DNA from: Candidatus Nanopelagicales bacterium | Lineage (GTDB): Bacteria > Actinomycetota > Actinomycetes > S36-B12 > CAIYMF01 | DNA length: 64,000 bases | Direction: 5' to 3' | NCBI GenBank assembly: GCA_017882705.1 | Contig: JADGOZ010000059.1 | Coordinates: forward strand, 1-64,000 | Part shown: one piece after another, positions 1 to 9,828 of the stretch | Layout of the letters: each line of letters opens with the position of its first letter | Numbering within the stretch: the first letter of the stretch is position 1 | The notes under the pieces: model-generated | What the model saw: only the letters and a program-made list of their open reading frames with translations | What the model was told of the DNA's origin: nothing | Database searches by the model: none | Position numbers and translations under genes: made by a program

Positions 1-29
1 CCGGAGGTGACGGTGTCGACGGCGCTCAT
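1..29 (-). CDS. N-terminal fragment of the next gene (MSAVDTVTS...), possibly a cytochrome c biogenesis protein, truncated by the window edge
   Basis: ATG on the minus strand at 29, 1 nt past the TlpA-like stop codon; identity is contextual only. Confidence 0.3.
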
Positions 30-30
30 G

Positions 31-615
31 TCAGGCCTTCTCGGAGAGGACGGGGTCGATCATGCCCAGCAGCCGCGAGCGGTCGACCTCGTCGATGGCC
101 CGGGCGGCGACCCGGCCCTGGCGGTCGAGCACGAGCGTGGTGGGGATGGCGCTCGGCGGGAGCTGGCCGGCGAACGCGAGGACGAGGGAGTTGTCGCCGT
201 CGTACATCGAGGGGTAGGAGATGCCGAAGCTGCGGGAGAACGCCTGGGCGTTGTCGAGGGAGTCCTTGCCGCCCGAGACGATGCCGACGAACGTGACGCC
301 CTTGGCCTTGGTCTCGTCGTAGACCTTCTCGAGCGCGCCCGCCTCGCGACGGCACGGCGCGCACCACGAGGCCCAGAAGTTCACGACCACGACCTTGCCA
401 CGCAGCGACGCCAGATCGAGCTCGGTGCCGTCGAGAGTGGTGCCTCTCACGGTCGGCGCGACCGTGCGGTCGGCCGGCGCGAGCAGGGTCGTGGACCCGT
501 CGCCCGCGACGAAGCGGGTCGAGCCGTCGGCGGTCCCTGAGGTCGTGGCGCAGCCGGCCAGTGCCAGCACCGCGAGCGCCACGACGGCGGCGGCACGGCT
601 GCGGCGGGCGGTCAC
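31..615 (-). CDS. TlpA/ResA-like thioredoxin-fold lipoprotein
   Basis: Lipobox-like LALAGC; redox motif NFWASWCAPCRREAG; GTG start chosen (VTARRSR). Confidence 0.85.
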   Translation of the reverse strand: MTARRSRAAAVVALAVLALAGCATTSGTADGSTRFVAGDGSTTLLAPADRTVAPTVRGTTLDGTELDLASLRGKVVVVNFWASWCAPCRREAGALEKVYDETKAKGVTFVGIVSGGKDSLDNAQAFSRSFGISYPSMYDGDNSLVLAFAGQLPPSAIPTTLVLDRQGRVAARAIDEVDRSRLLGMIDPVLSEKA

Positions 616-703
616 GGCATCTCCTCTGTCGGGCTCGACGTAGTGCGGGACGTGCGGCGTGCGGCGGTGGTTCCGGGACCGCCGTGGCGACCCGGTCACA
701 CCG

Positions 704-1357
704 TCAGGCGCCCTTGGCCTTCTGGGCCGAGGCGCCGGCTGCGCGGACGAGGTCGGCCGAGGGCTCGGTGTAGGTGATGGCCACCAGCGTGTCGTCGTCG
801 AACGTGAGCGAGGTCAGGCTGGCGAGCCCGCACTGGCGCTTGCGCGGGTCGTGCACGAACCGCCGCTGCTCGGCGTCGAGCCGGGCGATCCAGATGGGCA
901 GCTGGTGGCTCACCAGCACCGCCTCGTGGCCGCGAGCGGCGCTGCGTGCGGCGGTGACCCCGGAGCGCATCCGCGCGGCGAGGTCGACGTAGTGCTCCCC
1001 CCAGCTCGGGGCGAGCGGGTTCCAGAGGTGACGCCAGGCCTTGGGGCTCTTGAGCACGCCGTCCCCGACGCCGACCCGCGAGCCCTCGAAGACGTTGGTC
1101 GCCTCGACGATGCGGTCGTCGATCGTGACCGGGAGACCGTGCGCGGCCGCGACGGGGGTCGCGGTCTGCTGGGCCCGCTCGAGCGGCGAGGACACCACGG
1201 CGGTGACGTCGCGGTCGGCCAGCGCCTCGGCGGCGCGCACGGCCATCTGCTCGCCGAGCCCGGAGAGCCGGAACCCGGGCAGGCGGCCGTAGAGGACGCC
1301 GGTGGGGTTGAAGACCTCGCCGTGGCGGAGCAGGTGGACGACCGTGCGGGTGCTCAT
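704..1357 (-). CDS. Histidine phosphatase family protein
   Basis: [24 protein letters not shown] motif; start overlaps the hemL stop by 4 nt. Confidence 0.85.
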   Translation of the reverse strand: MSTRTVVHLLRHGEVFNPTGVLYGRLPGFRLSGLGEQMAVRAAEALADRDVTAVVSSPLERAQQTATPVAAAHGLPVTIDDRIVEATNVFEGSRVGVGDGVLKSPKAWRHLWNPLAPSWGEHYVDLAARMRSGVTAARSAARGHEAVLVSHQLPIWIARLDAEQRRFVHDPRKRQCGLASLTSLTFDDDTLVAITYTEPSADLVRAAGASAQKAKGA

Positions 1358-2715
1358 GCGAAGTCCTTCGCGACGTCGGGGTGCGCGCTCGCCGCGGCCT
1401 TCGCCGCCTCGGGCAGCGCGTCGACGAGGCGGTCGAGCGCGGTGTCGTCGTGCGAGCCGGACACGAACCAGGCCTCGTAGGCGCTCGGCGGGAGGTAGAC
1501 GCCCCGGTCGAGCATGGCGTGGAAGAAGGCGGCGTAGCGGAAGGCCTCCTGGGTGCGCGCCTCGTCGTAGTCGCGCGGGGCCTCGGCGCTGAAGAACACC
1601 GAGAACAGGTTGCCCGCGGTCGACAGCGAGTGCACGACGCCCTCGGCCGTCAGCGCCTCGGACACGAGCCGGCCGACCTTGGCGGCGGTGGCGTCGAGGC
1701 GGGGGTAGAGCTCCGGGGTGCACGCGCGCAGCGTGGCGAGCCCGCAGGCGGCGGCGATCGGGTTACCCGCGAGCGTGCCCGCCTGGTAGACCGGGCCGGC
1801 CGGGGCGAGGTGCGCCATCACGTCGGCGCGGCCGCCGAACGCCGCGGCCGGGAGGCCGCCGCCCATGACCTTGCCGAAGGTGACGAGGTCGGGGGTCCAG
1901 GAGGAGTCCTCGCGGGCCTCGAGCTCGAGCCAGCCGCCACGGGCGACGCGGAAGCCGGTCATGACCTCGTCGACGACGAGCAGCGCGCCGTGGGCCTGGG
2001 CGATTCGGGCGAGCTCGGCGTTGAAGCCGTCGCGCGGGGCGATGACGCCCATGTTGGCGGCCGAGGCCTCGGTGATGACGACGGCGATCTCGTCGCCGTG
2101 CTCCGCGAACGCGGCCTCGACCGCGGCGATGTCGTTGTAGGGCAGCACGATCGTGTCGTGAGCCTGGGCGCCGGTGACGCCCGGGGTGTCGGGCAGAGCG
2201 AAGGTCGCGAGGCCCGACCCGGCCGCGGCGAGCAGGGAGTCGACGTGGCCGTGGTAGCAGCCGGCGAACTTCACGACCTTCGCGCGACCGGTGAAGCCAC
2301 GGGCCAGGCGGATCGCCGACATCGTGGCCTCGGTGCCGCTGCTGACGAGTCGTACCTGCTCGGCCGCCGGGACGCGCGACACGATCTCCTCGGCGAGGAG
2401 CACCTCGCCGATGCCGGGGGTGCCGAACGAGAAGCCTCGGGTGGCGGCCTCGCGCACGGTCTCGACGACGTCGGGGTGGGCGTGACCGAGGATCATCGGC
2501 CCCCACGAGCAGACCAGGTCGAGGTAGTCGCGACCGTCGGCGTCGGTGATGTACGGACCGCGACCCGAGGCCATGAAGCGCGGGGTGCCGCCGACCGACA
2601 GGAACGCGCGGACCGGGGAGTTCACCCCGCCCGGAGTGACGGCCTTGCCGCGGGCGAACAGCGCCTGCGACTCGGGGGCGACGTCGTCGTACGGGCTGAC
2701 CGGCACGGGGGTCAC
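1354..2715 (-). CDS. hemL: Glutamate-1-semialdehyde 2,1-aminomutase
   Basis: [47 protein letters not shown]; within hem operon. Confidence 0.97.
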   Translation of the reverse strand: MTPVPVSPYDDVAPESQALFARGKAVTPGGVNSPVRAFLSVGGTPRFMASGRGPYITDADGRDYLDLVCSWGPMILGHAHPDVVETVREAATRGFSFGTPGIGEVLLAEEIVSRVPAAEQVRLVSSGTEATMSAIRLARGFTGRAKVVKFAGCYHGHVDSLLAAAGSGLATFALPDTPGVTGAQAHDTIVLPYNDIAAVEAAFAEHGDEIAVVITEASAANMGVIAPRDGFNAELARIAQAHGALLVVDEVMTGFRVARGGWLELEAREDSSWTPDLVTFGKVMGGGLPAAAFGGRADVMAHLAPAGPVYQAGTLAGNPIAAACGLATLRACTPELYPRLDATAAKVGRLVSEALTAEGVVHSLSTAGNLFSVFFSAEAPRDYDEARTQEAFRYAAFFHAMLDRGVYLPPSAYEAWFVSGSHDDTALDRLVDALPEAAKAAASAHPDVAKDFA

Positions 2716-3713
2716 GCCTTCCCTTCGGAGATGCGGCCTTCGGAGATCCAGCGGGCGACCTCGGCCGCCCAGTAGGTGAGGACGATGCCGGCGCCCGCGC
2801 GGTGGATCGAGGTGATCGACTCGACGACCATGCGGTCGCGGTCGATCCAGCCGCGCTCGGCCGCTGCCTCGACCATCGCGTACTCGCCCGACACCTGGTA
2901 GGCGGCGACGGGGACGTCGACGGAGTCGGCGGTCTCGCGCAGGATGTCGAGGTAGAGGCTCGCCGGCTTCACCATGACCAGGTCGGCGCCCTCCTCGATG
3001 TCGAGGCGCACCTCCCGCATGGACTCGCGTCGGTTGGCGGCGTCCTGCTGGTAGGCGCGACGGTCGCCGGTGAGCTGGGAGTCGACGGCCTCGCGGAACG
3101 GGCCGTAGGCCGCCGAGGCGTACTTCGCGGCGTAGGCGAGGACCGACACGTGCTGCGCGCCGACCTCGTCGAGCGCCGAGCGCACGACGCCGACCTGTCC
3201 GTCCATCATCCCGCTGGTGCCGACCACGTCGACGCCGGCGTCGGCGAGGGCCATCGCCATCTCGGCGTAGCGGACGAGAGTGGCGTCGTTGTCCACCCAG
3301 CCGTCGGCGTCGAGAACGCCGCAGTGGCCGTGGTCGGTGAACTCGTCGAGGCAGAGGTCCGCCATGACGACGAGCTCGGCCCCGACCTCGTCGCGCAGGT
3401 CGGCGACGCCGACGTTGAGGATGCCGTCGGGGTCCGACGCGCCGGAGCCGCTCGCGTCGCGGGTCGCTGGGATGCCGAAGAGCATCACGCCGCCGAGACC
3501 GAGCTCGACCGCCTCACGGGCGGCGGCGCGCAGCGACGCCCGGGAGTGCTGGACGACGCCGGGCATCGACGCGATCGGGGTCGGCTCGTCAGCGCCCTCG
3601 AGCACGAAGAGCGGCAGCACGAGGCCCGCGGGGTGAAGCCGGGTCTCCGCCACGAGGCGGCGCAGCGCCGGCGTACGCCGGAGCCGCCTCGGTCGCTCGA
3701 CAGGGAAGCCCAT
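2712..3713 (-). CDS. hemB: Delta-aminolevulinic acid dehydratase (porphobilinogen synthase)
   Basis: [37 protein letters not shown] motifs; ATG at 3713 rather than the longer ORF start. Confidence 0.97.
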   Translation of the reverse strand: MGFPVERPRRLRRTPALRRLVAETRLHPAGLVLPLFVLEGADEPTPIASMPGVVQHSRASLRAAAREAVELGLGGVMLFGIPATRDASGSGASDPDGILNVGVADLRDEVGAELVVMADLCLDEFTDHGHCGVLDADGWVDNDATLVRYAEMAMALADAGVDVVGTSGMMDGQVGVVRSALDEVGAQHVSVLAYAAKYASAAYGPFREAVDSQLTGDRRAYQQDAANRRESMREVRLDIEEGADLVMVKPASLYLDILRETADSVDVPVAAYQVSGEYAMVEAAAERGWIDRDRMVVESITSIHRAGAGIVLTYWAAEVARWISEGRISEGKA

Positions 3714-3714
3714 C

Positions 3715-5325
3715 TCAGGTCGCCTTGCGACGGGCTGCGCCACGACGCTTGCTCGGACGCCACACCGCCTCGCCGGCCTCCGCGGCCGCGAGCCGGAGCG
3801 AGTCGCCGTGGGCCGCGAGCGCCTCGGCGAGAGCGGACACCGACGGGACCTCGGCGAGGACGTCGACCCGCAGGCCGTGCTCCTCCGCGGTCTTGGCCGT
3901 GGCCGGCCCGATGCAGGCGACGACCGTCGACGCGTGCGGCTTGCCAGCGATGCCGACGAGGTTGCGCACCGTGCTCGACGACGTGAACAGGACGGCGTCG
4001 AACCCGCCGGTCTTGATCGCCTCACGGGTCTCGGCGGCCGGCGGTGCGGCGCGCACGGTGCGGTAGGCCGTCACGTCCTCGACCTCCCAGCCGAGCTCGA
4101 CCAGACCGGCGACGAGGGTGTCGGTCGCGATGTCGGCGCGGGGCAGGAACACGCGGTTGATCGGGTCGAAGACCGGGTCGAACTCCGGGAAGTCCTCGAG
4201 GAGGCCGGCACTGCTCTGCTCGCCGCTGGGAACGAGGTCGGGGCGCACGCCGAACGCGGTGAGGGCGGCAGCGGTCTGCTCGCCGACGGCCGCGACCTTG
4301 AGGCCGGCGAACGCGCGGGCGTCGAGGCCGTACTCGTCGAACTTCTCCCGGACGGCCTTGACGGCGTTGACGCTCGTGAACGCGACCCACTGGAAGCGGC
4401 CGGACACGAGACCGGTGATCGCGCGCTCCATCTGCTGCGGCGTGCGCGGCGGCTCGACGGAGATGGTCGGCACCTCGACGCCGACGGCGCCGTAGCGCGT
4501 GAGCTGGTCGGACAGGGCGCCGGCCTGCTCCCTGGTGCGCGGCACGAGGACGCGCCAGCCGAACAGCGGCTTGGTCTCGAACCACGAGAGCTTGTCGCGC
4601 GCGCCGACGGTCTCGCCGACGACGACCACGCCGGGACCGGCCTGCTTGGCGGCCTTCACCGCGGCGGCGAGGTCGGCCAGCGTCGAGGCGATCGTGCGCT
4701 GCTCGACGGTGGTGCCGCCGCGCGTGATCGCGATCGGGGTGCTGGCGGCACGGCCGGCGTCGACGAGCGCCCGCGCGACGTCGACGGCGCGGTCGGCGCC
4801 GTTGACGACGACGAGGGTCACGCGCGGGTCGGCGTGCTGCGCCCAATCGACGCCCGGGTCGTCGGCGTCGACCACGCGGACCTCGCGGGCCTTGCCGCCG
4901 AGCAGTGAGATGCCGGCGTAGGCCGGGATGCCGGTGAGGGTGGAGACGCCGGGCGCGATGTCGAAGGGCACCTTCGTCCTCGCGAGCGCCGCCGCCTCGG
5001 TCTGCAGCGCGCCGTCGAGGAGCGGATCGCCTGAGAAGAGGCGCACGACCGCGTGGCCCGCCTTCGCGGCGTCGCCCACGATCTTGGCGCGGGCGGCGTG
5101 GCTCAGCGGCAGCCCGTTCTCGTCGACGGCCGGCAGGACCTCCGCCGCCGCGGAGGCGAACGTCTGCGCGAGCGACACGACGTCGACGTCGGCGACGACG
5201 ACGTCGGCCTCGCGCAGCAGCGCGGCGGCACGCAGCGTCAGCAGGTCGGGGTCGCCGGGGCCGACCGCGACGAACGCGACGCTGCCGAACGGCTTCTTCT
5301 TGGCACGGGTGGTGACGGCGCTCAT
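3715..5325 (-). CDS. hemD: Fused uroporphyrinogen-III C-methyltransferase-like / uroporphyrinogen-III synthase
   Basis: N-terminal [16 protein letters not shown] (SUMT-like) and C-terminal HemD domain ([24 protein letters not shown]). Confidence 0.92.
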   Translation of the reverse strand: MSAVTTRAKKKPFGSVAFVAVGPGDPDLLTLRAAALLREADVVVADVDVVSLAQTFASAAAEVLPAVDENGLPLSHAARAKIVGDAAKAGHAVVRLFSGDPLLDGALQTEAAALARTKVPFDIAPGVSTLTGIPAYAGISLLGGKAREVRVVDADDPGVDWAQHADPRVTLVVVNGADRAVDVARALVDAGRAASTPIAITRGGTTVEQRTIASTLADLAAAVKAAKQAGPGVVVVGETVGARDKLSWFETKPLFGWRVLVPRTREQAGALSDQLTRYGAVGVEVPTISVEPPRTPQQMERAITGLVSGRFQWVAFTSVNAVKAVREKFDEYGLDARAFAGLKVAAVGEQTAAALTAFGVRPDLVPSGEQSSAGLLEDFPEFDPVFDPINRVFLPRADIATDTLVAGLVELGWEVEDVTAYRTVRAAPPAAETREAIKTGGFDAVLFTSSSTVRNLVGIAGKPHASTVVACIGPATAKTAEEHGLRVDVLAEVPSVSALAEALAAHGDSLRLAAAEAGEAVWRPSKRRGAARRKAT

Positions 5326-6260
5326 GATGCGCTTCCCCTCACGGGACTGAGACCGGGAGCACCCGAGGCGAGGAGGTCGAGGGCGAGCTCACGCCCGACT
5401 GCGACCGCATCGCCGGCTGCGCCGGTGACGGACTTCCGCACCGAGACCGTGCCGTCGAGTGAGACGACGTTCCCGGTCAGGTGCACGAGCAGGGCCTCGC
5501 CCTCCCCGCTGACGGTGGCGTAGGCGCCGACAGGCGCCGAGCAACCGGCCTCGAGGGTGGCGAGCAGGGAGCGCTCCGCGGTGACGGCGGCGCGGGTCGC
5601 GGCGTCGTCGAGGGAACGGAGCGCGTCGAGCAGTGCGGCGTCGACGTCGACGTCACGGCACTCGACCGCCAGCGCCCCCTGGCCGGGGGCGGGCAGCATC
5701 AGGTCGGGCTCGATCGCCTCGGAGACCGCATCGAGGCGGTCGAGGCGCGCGAGGCCCGCGCGGGCGAGCACGACGGCGTCGAGGGTGCCGTCGGTGACGG
5801 TGCGCAGCCGGGTGTCGACGTTGCCCCGGACCGGGACGACCTCGAGGTCGGGACGCGCGGCGAGCAGCTGCGCCGCGCGGCGCGGCGAGCCGGTGCCGAC
5901 GCGCGCTCCGGCGGGCAGCGTCATGACAGTGCGGCCGTCGCGCGTGACGAGCACGTCGCGCGGGTCCTCGCGCAGCGGGATCGCGGCCACGACGAGACCG
6001 GGCGCGGGCTCGGTCGGGAGGTCCTTGAGCGAGTGCACCGCGATGTCGGCCTCGCCGCGCAGGACTGCCTCGCGCACGGCGGCGACGAACACGCCGACAC
6101 CTCCGAAGGAGGCGAGGGGCGTGCTCTGGTCGGCGTCGCCGTGGCTCTTCACGTGCACGATCTCGACGTCCTGGCCGGACAGCTCGCGCAGCGCGTCGGC
6201 CACGTGGCCGGACTGCGTGCGCGCGAGCAGGCTCGCCCGGGTGGCCAGACGGATGGTCAT
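5322..6260 (-). CDS. hemC: Hydroxymethylbilane synthase (porphobilinogen deaminase)
   Basis: MTIRLATRASLLARTQSGHV, VHSLKDLPT, GTGSPRRAAQL; ATG at 6260. Confidence 0.97.
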   Translation of the reverse strand: MTIRLATRASLLARTQSGHVADALRELSGQDVEIVHVKSHGDADQSTPLASFGGVGVFVAAVREAVLRGEADIAVHSLKDLPTEPAPGLVVAAIPLREDPRDVLVTRDGRTVMTLPAGARVGTGSPRRAAQLLAARPDLEVVPVRGNVDTRLRTVTDGTLDAVVLARAGLARLDRLDAVSEAIEPDLMLPAPGQGALAVECRDVDVDAALLDALRSLDDAATRAAVTAERSLLATLEAGCSAPVGAYATVSGEGEALLVHLTGNVVSLDGTVSVRKSVTGAAGDAVAVGRELALDLLASGAPGLSPVRGSAS

Positions 6261-7630
6261 GAGAGGCCCCCCAGGAGGTCGTCGTACGACGGGTCCGAGG
6301 CCGTCACGTCGGCGGGCAGTCCCGTCGGCGCGGACTCGTCGGCCGCCGTCAGCGCCGCGACCGCCTCGGGGTCGAGGTCGAAGAGCCGGTGCAGCGCGGT
6401 GGCGTAGCGGGCGCCGTCCGGGTCTGCGGCGAGCTCCTTCATCCGTACGGTCGGCGTGTGCATGAGGGTGGACACTGCACGGCGCAGCGAGCGGGCGAGC
6501 TCGGTCGCTGCGGTGTCGTCGAGCTCGGGCAGACGCAGCCGGAGGCGCTGCAGCTCGGCCTCGACGACCTGGTCGGCGCGGGCGCGCAGCGAGACCACGA
6601 TCGGCTCGACGCGCAGCGCCGCCATCGAGGCGAGGTGGGCGCGCACCTCGTCGGCGACGATGGCGCGGGCCAGCTCGACGTCGTGCTCCGGGGCGCTGGC
6701 CTCCGGCACCTCGGCGAGCGCCGCGAGGTCGATGCGGCGTACGCCGTCGAGGTCGGTGATCGACTCCGCCGTGTCGTGGGGCAGCGCGAGGTCGACGACG
6801 ACCATCGGGAGCTCGCCGCCGACGCCGGCCCGCGCTGCCGCGACGTCGTCGTGGGTGAGGACCAGGCCCGTTGAGCCCGTGCAGGACACCAGGATGTCGA
6901 CGTCGGGGAGCACGTCGTGGATCGTCGCGAGCTCGATCGCGCGACCGCCCACCTGCTCGGCGAGGCGCTGCCCGCTGGCGAACGTGCGGTTGGCGATGAC
7001 GATGTCGGTGACGCCCGAGCGCTGCAGCTGGGTGGCCGCGAGCGAGCTCATCGCACCGGCGCCGACGACGAGCGCCCGACGGCCGTCTAGGGTGCCGCCG
7101 AAGTCCGCAGCCGCGAGGTGCAGAGCGACGCTCACGACCGAGGCACCGGCGCGGTCGATGCCGGTGTCCTGGTGGACCCGCTTGCCGACGCGGAGCGCGG
7201 CCTGCGCGAGGTCGTTGATGCTGCGCCCGGCCGTCGCGGCGTCCTGCGCGGAGCGCAGCGCGCTGCGCACCTGGCCGATGATCTGCTGCTCGCCGACGAC
7301 CATGGAGTCGAGGCCGGAGGTCACCTCGAACATGTGCTGGACAGCACGGTCCTCGTAGCGGACGTAGAGGTGCGGGGTCAGCTCGTCCTTGGGGACGCCG
7401 GTGGCCTTCGACAGCGACTCGGTGACGTCGACGACCCCGCCGTGGAACCGGCTGACCTCGGCGTAGACCTCCACGCGGTTGCACGTGGACAGCACGAGCG
7501 ACTCGGCGACGTGCGGCGAGGCGAGCAGGTCGACCTGCAGCTTCTCGGCAGCGTCGTCGACCAGCGCGAGCCGGTCGAGCAGCGACACGGGCGCGGAGCG
7601 GTGGCTGATGCCCACGACGAGGAGCGTCAT
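6257..7630 (-). CDS. hemA: Glutamyl-tRNA reductase
   Basis: GISHRSAPVSLLDRLA, LSTCNRVEVYAEV, GEQQIIGQVRSAL. Confidence 0.97.
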   Translation of the reverse strand: MTLLVVGISHRSAPVSLLDRLALVDDAAEKLQVDLLASPHVAESLVLSTCNRVEVYAEVSRFHGGVVDVTESLSKATGVPKDELTPHLYVRYEDRAVQHMFEVTSGLDSMVVGEQQIIGQVRSALRSAQDAATAGRSINDLAQAALRVGKRVHQDTGIDRAGASVVSVALHLAAADFGGTLDGRRALVVGAGAMSSLAATQLQRSGVTDIVIANRTFASGQRLAEQVGGRAIELATIHDVLPDVDILVSCTGSTGLVLTHDDVAAARAGVGGELPMVVVDLALPHDTAESITDLDGVRRIDLAALAEVPEASAPEHDVELARAIVADEVRAHLASMAALRVEPIVVSLRARADQVVEAELQRLRLRLPELDDTAATELARSLRRAVSTLMHTPTVRMKELAADPDGARYATALHRLFDLDPEAVAALTAADESAPTGLPADVTASDPSYDDLLGGLS

Positions 7631-8313
7631 GCGCGCACCTCCGGGTGCTTGCGCTGCTCGTGGAACGCGAGGATCTGCAGCTCGGTCGCGAGGTCGACCT
7701 TGCGGACGTCGACGCCGACGGGCGTCGAGAGCACCGCCGGCGCGAAGTTGAGGATGCTCGTGACGCCGGCGGCGACCAGGCGGTCGCAGACCGCCTGCGC
7801 GGCCGACGCCGGCGTGGCGATGACGCCGATGCTGGCCTCGCCGTCCAGCACGACGTTCTCCAGCTCGACGAGCGGGCTGACCTCGACGGTCTCGCCGTCG
7901 CGGCCGGCGGGGATCTTCTCGCCCACCCGGGTGGGGTCGGCGTCGACGAGCCCGACGACGCGGAAGCCGCGCGAGGCGAAGCCGCCGTAGTTGGCCAGCG
8001 CGTGCCCGAGGTTCCCGACGCCGACGATGACCACGCGCCAGTCCTGGCTCAGGCCGAGCTCGCGGGCGATCTGGTAGACGAGGTACTCCGTGTCGTACCC
8101 CACGCCGCGGGTGCCGTAGGACCCGAGGTGCGAGAGGTCCTTGCGCAGCTTCGCGCTCGTGACGCCGCTGGCCGCCGCGAGCTCCTCGCTCGACACGGTC
8201 GCGACCCCGCGCTCGGCGAGGTGGGCGAGGACGCGGTGGTAGATCGGCAGACGGGCGACGGTGGCCTCGGGGATCCCTCGCCGGGATGCCTCGGTCTCCC
8301 GCGACAGCGGCAC
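7627..8313 (-). CDS. rex: Redox-sensing transcriptional repressor Rex
   Basis: Winged-helix (VSSEELAAASGVTSAKLRKDLSHLGSYGTRGVGY) plus Rossmann (VGVGNLGHALANY); 4-nt overlap with hemA. Confidence 0.96.
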   Translation of the reverse strand: MPLSRETEASRRGIPEATVARLPIYHRVLAHLAERGVATVSSEELAAASGVTSAKLRKDLSHLGSYGTRGVGYDTEYLVYQIARELGLSQDWRVVIVGVGNLGHALANYGGFASRGFRVVGLVDADPTRVGEKIPAGRDGETVEVSPLVELENVVLDGEASIGVIATPASAAQAVCDRLVAAGVTSILNFAPAVLSTPVGVDVRKVDLATELQILAFHEQRKHPEVRA

Positions 8314-8383
8314 GACCTCACCTCGGCTTCCCTGGCGCGCCGCACCGCGTGGATCGGGTGCTCGGCTCCGTCAGGGTAGGTAG

Positions 8384-8401
8384 TTGTGAACGAACGCACA
8401 A
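8384..8401. promoter_or_regulatory. Candidate Rex operator (ROP) upstream of rex-hem operon
   Basis: TTGTGAACGAACGCACAA; 12/14 defined positions of consensus TTGTGAA-N4-TTCACAA, 71 nt upstream of rex start. Confidence 0.8.
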
Positions 8402-8512
8402 AGTCGCGACGGACGTCCGTTTCACATAGCGGACAGCCCGGGACGTGACGCTGGTCACTCCCGCGGACCCCCGGTGTCGGAACGAGAGATGTCCCACAAC
8501 GGAGGACTCGCC

Positions 8513-8540
8513 CCGAGGGAACCCCCCGGGGGTACCTCGG
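8513..8540 (-). terminator. Hairpin terminator for acyl-ACP desaturase gene
   Basis: CCGAGG-GA-ACCCCCCGGGGGT-A-CCTCGG, 4 nt past the desaturase stop. Confidence 0.5.
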
Positions 8541-8544
8541 CGGC

Positions 8545-9492
8545 TCAGCCAGACGAGGCCCGGGTGCGGGCCGCCCGCGCAGCCCGCTTCTCCTCGAAGC
8601 GGCTCGCCGTGGCGTCGAGCCCGGCCATGAACGCGGCCAGCCGCTCGCGTGCCGCCTCCCCGGCGGGCCCGAGGTCGGTGCGGTCCCACACGTCCCAGGC
8701 GCGCAGCACGGGCGCGAGGACCTCGTCGTAGTGGATCCGCAGGTCGTAGATCCCGGCCAGCGCGATCGTGAGCGAGCGGCGGGTGAAGCCCTCGACCTCG
8801 TTGCCCGGCATGGCGAAGTTCTCCACCGTGTCGAGCACCGCCTGCATCGAGGCGTCCGGGTCGATCTCGAACGCCGCGCCCATGACGTTGCGGTAGAAGA
8901 GCATGTGCAGGTTCTCGTCGGCCGCGATGCGCTGCAGCAGACGGTCGAGCCCGGGGTCCTCGGTGTGCTTGCCGGTGTTGCGGTGCGAGATGCGGGTGGC
9001 GAGCTCCTGGAAGGAGACGTAGGCCATCGTGGTGAGCACGTGGCCCTCGGCGTAACCCTCGAAGCCCCGGCTCATGTGGTGCATCCGCTCGCGCTCGAGG
9101 GCGACCGGGTCGACCGAGCGGGTCACGAGGAGGAAGTCGCGCATCGCGATCGCGTGACGGCCCTCCTCCGCGGTCCAGCGGTGGACCCACTCGCCCCACG
9201 CGCTGTCGCGCCCCACCGTGTCGGTGAGGGCGCGGTGGTAGCTCGGCAGGTTGTCCTCGGTGAGCAGGTTGACGACGAGCGCGGTGCGCGCGACGCCGTC
9301 GACGGGCGACTGCGAGGGGTCCCAGGCCTCGCCGGCGTAGAGGCCGTCGTAGTTCGTGCCCTCGGCCCACGGCACGTACTCGTGCGGGAACCACTCCTTG
9401 GCCATCGTGAGGTGCCGCTCGATCTCGGTCGCCACGACCGGGTCGAGCGCGCGCACGAGATCCGCCGGCGGGCGGTCGTCGAGGATGGTCAT
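8545..9492 (-). CDS. Acyl-ACP desaturase (ferritin-like di-iron)
   Basis: EEGRHAIAMRDFL and ADENLHMLFYRNV di-iron motifs. Confidence 0.9.
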   Translation of the reverse strand: MTILDDRPPADLVRALDPVVATEIERHLTMAKEWFPHEYVPWAEGTNYDGLYAGEAWDPSQSPVDGVARTALVVNLLTEDNLPSYHRALTDTVGRDSAWGEWVHRWTAEEGRHAIAMRDFLLVTRSVDPVALERERMHHMSRGFEGYAEGHVLTTMAYVSFQELATRISHRNTGKHTEDPGLDRLLQRIAADENLHMLFYRNVMGAAFEIDPDASMQAVLDTVENFAMPGNEVEGFTRRSLTIALAGIYDLRIHYDEVLAPVLRAWDVWDRTDLGPAGEAARERLAAFMAGLDATASRFEEKRAARAARTRASSG

Positions 9493-9552
9493 AAGGGTCC
9501 CCTTACTACGTGGTTACGCCACCGTAGCCTGGAGGGGTTCGGGCGCCAACCG

Positions 9553-9828
9553 CTACGTGGGACGCGGGGCGCTCAGGGCGGCGCGGAGGCGGACCGGGTC
9601 GACGCGCCAGAAGTCGTGCTGGAGGCCGTCGACGAGGGTGACCGGGATCTGCTCCCAGTAGAGGTCCGCGAGCTCGGGGTCGTCGAGGATCGAGAGCTCC
9701 ACGAAGGTGTCACCGGTCTCGGCGCAGACGGCGACGACGACCGCCCGGGCTTCCTCGCACAGGTGGCAGTCCGGCTTCCCGACGAGCGCGACGCGCGGCG
9801 CGTCGCTCGCACCGTGCTCGTCGCTCAC
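9553..9828 (-). CDS. Glutaredoxin-like family protein
   Basis: VALVGKPDCHLCEEARAVV CxxC motif; GTG start; 4-nt overlap with the upstream ligase stop. Confidence 0.8.
   Translation of the reverse strand: MSDEHGASDAPRVALVGKPDCHLCEEARAVVVAVCAETGDTFVELSILDDPELADLYWEQIPVTLVDGLQHDFWRVDPVRLRAALSAPRPT

Noticed and set aside
5322-7484. 720-aa minus-strand ORF covering hemC and part of hemA
   Set aside because: The N-terminal portion is a shifted frame of hemA; only the part from ATG 6260 is real HemC.
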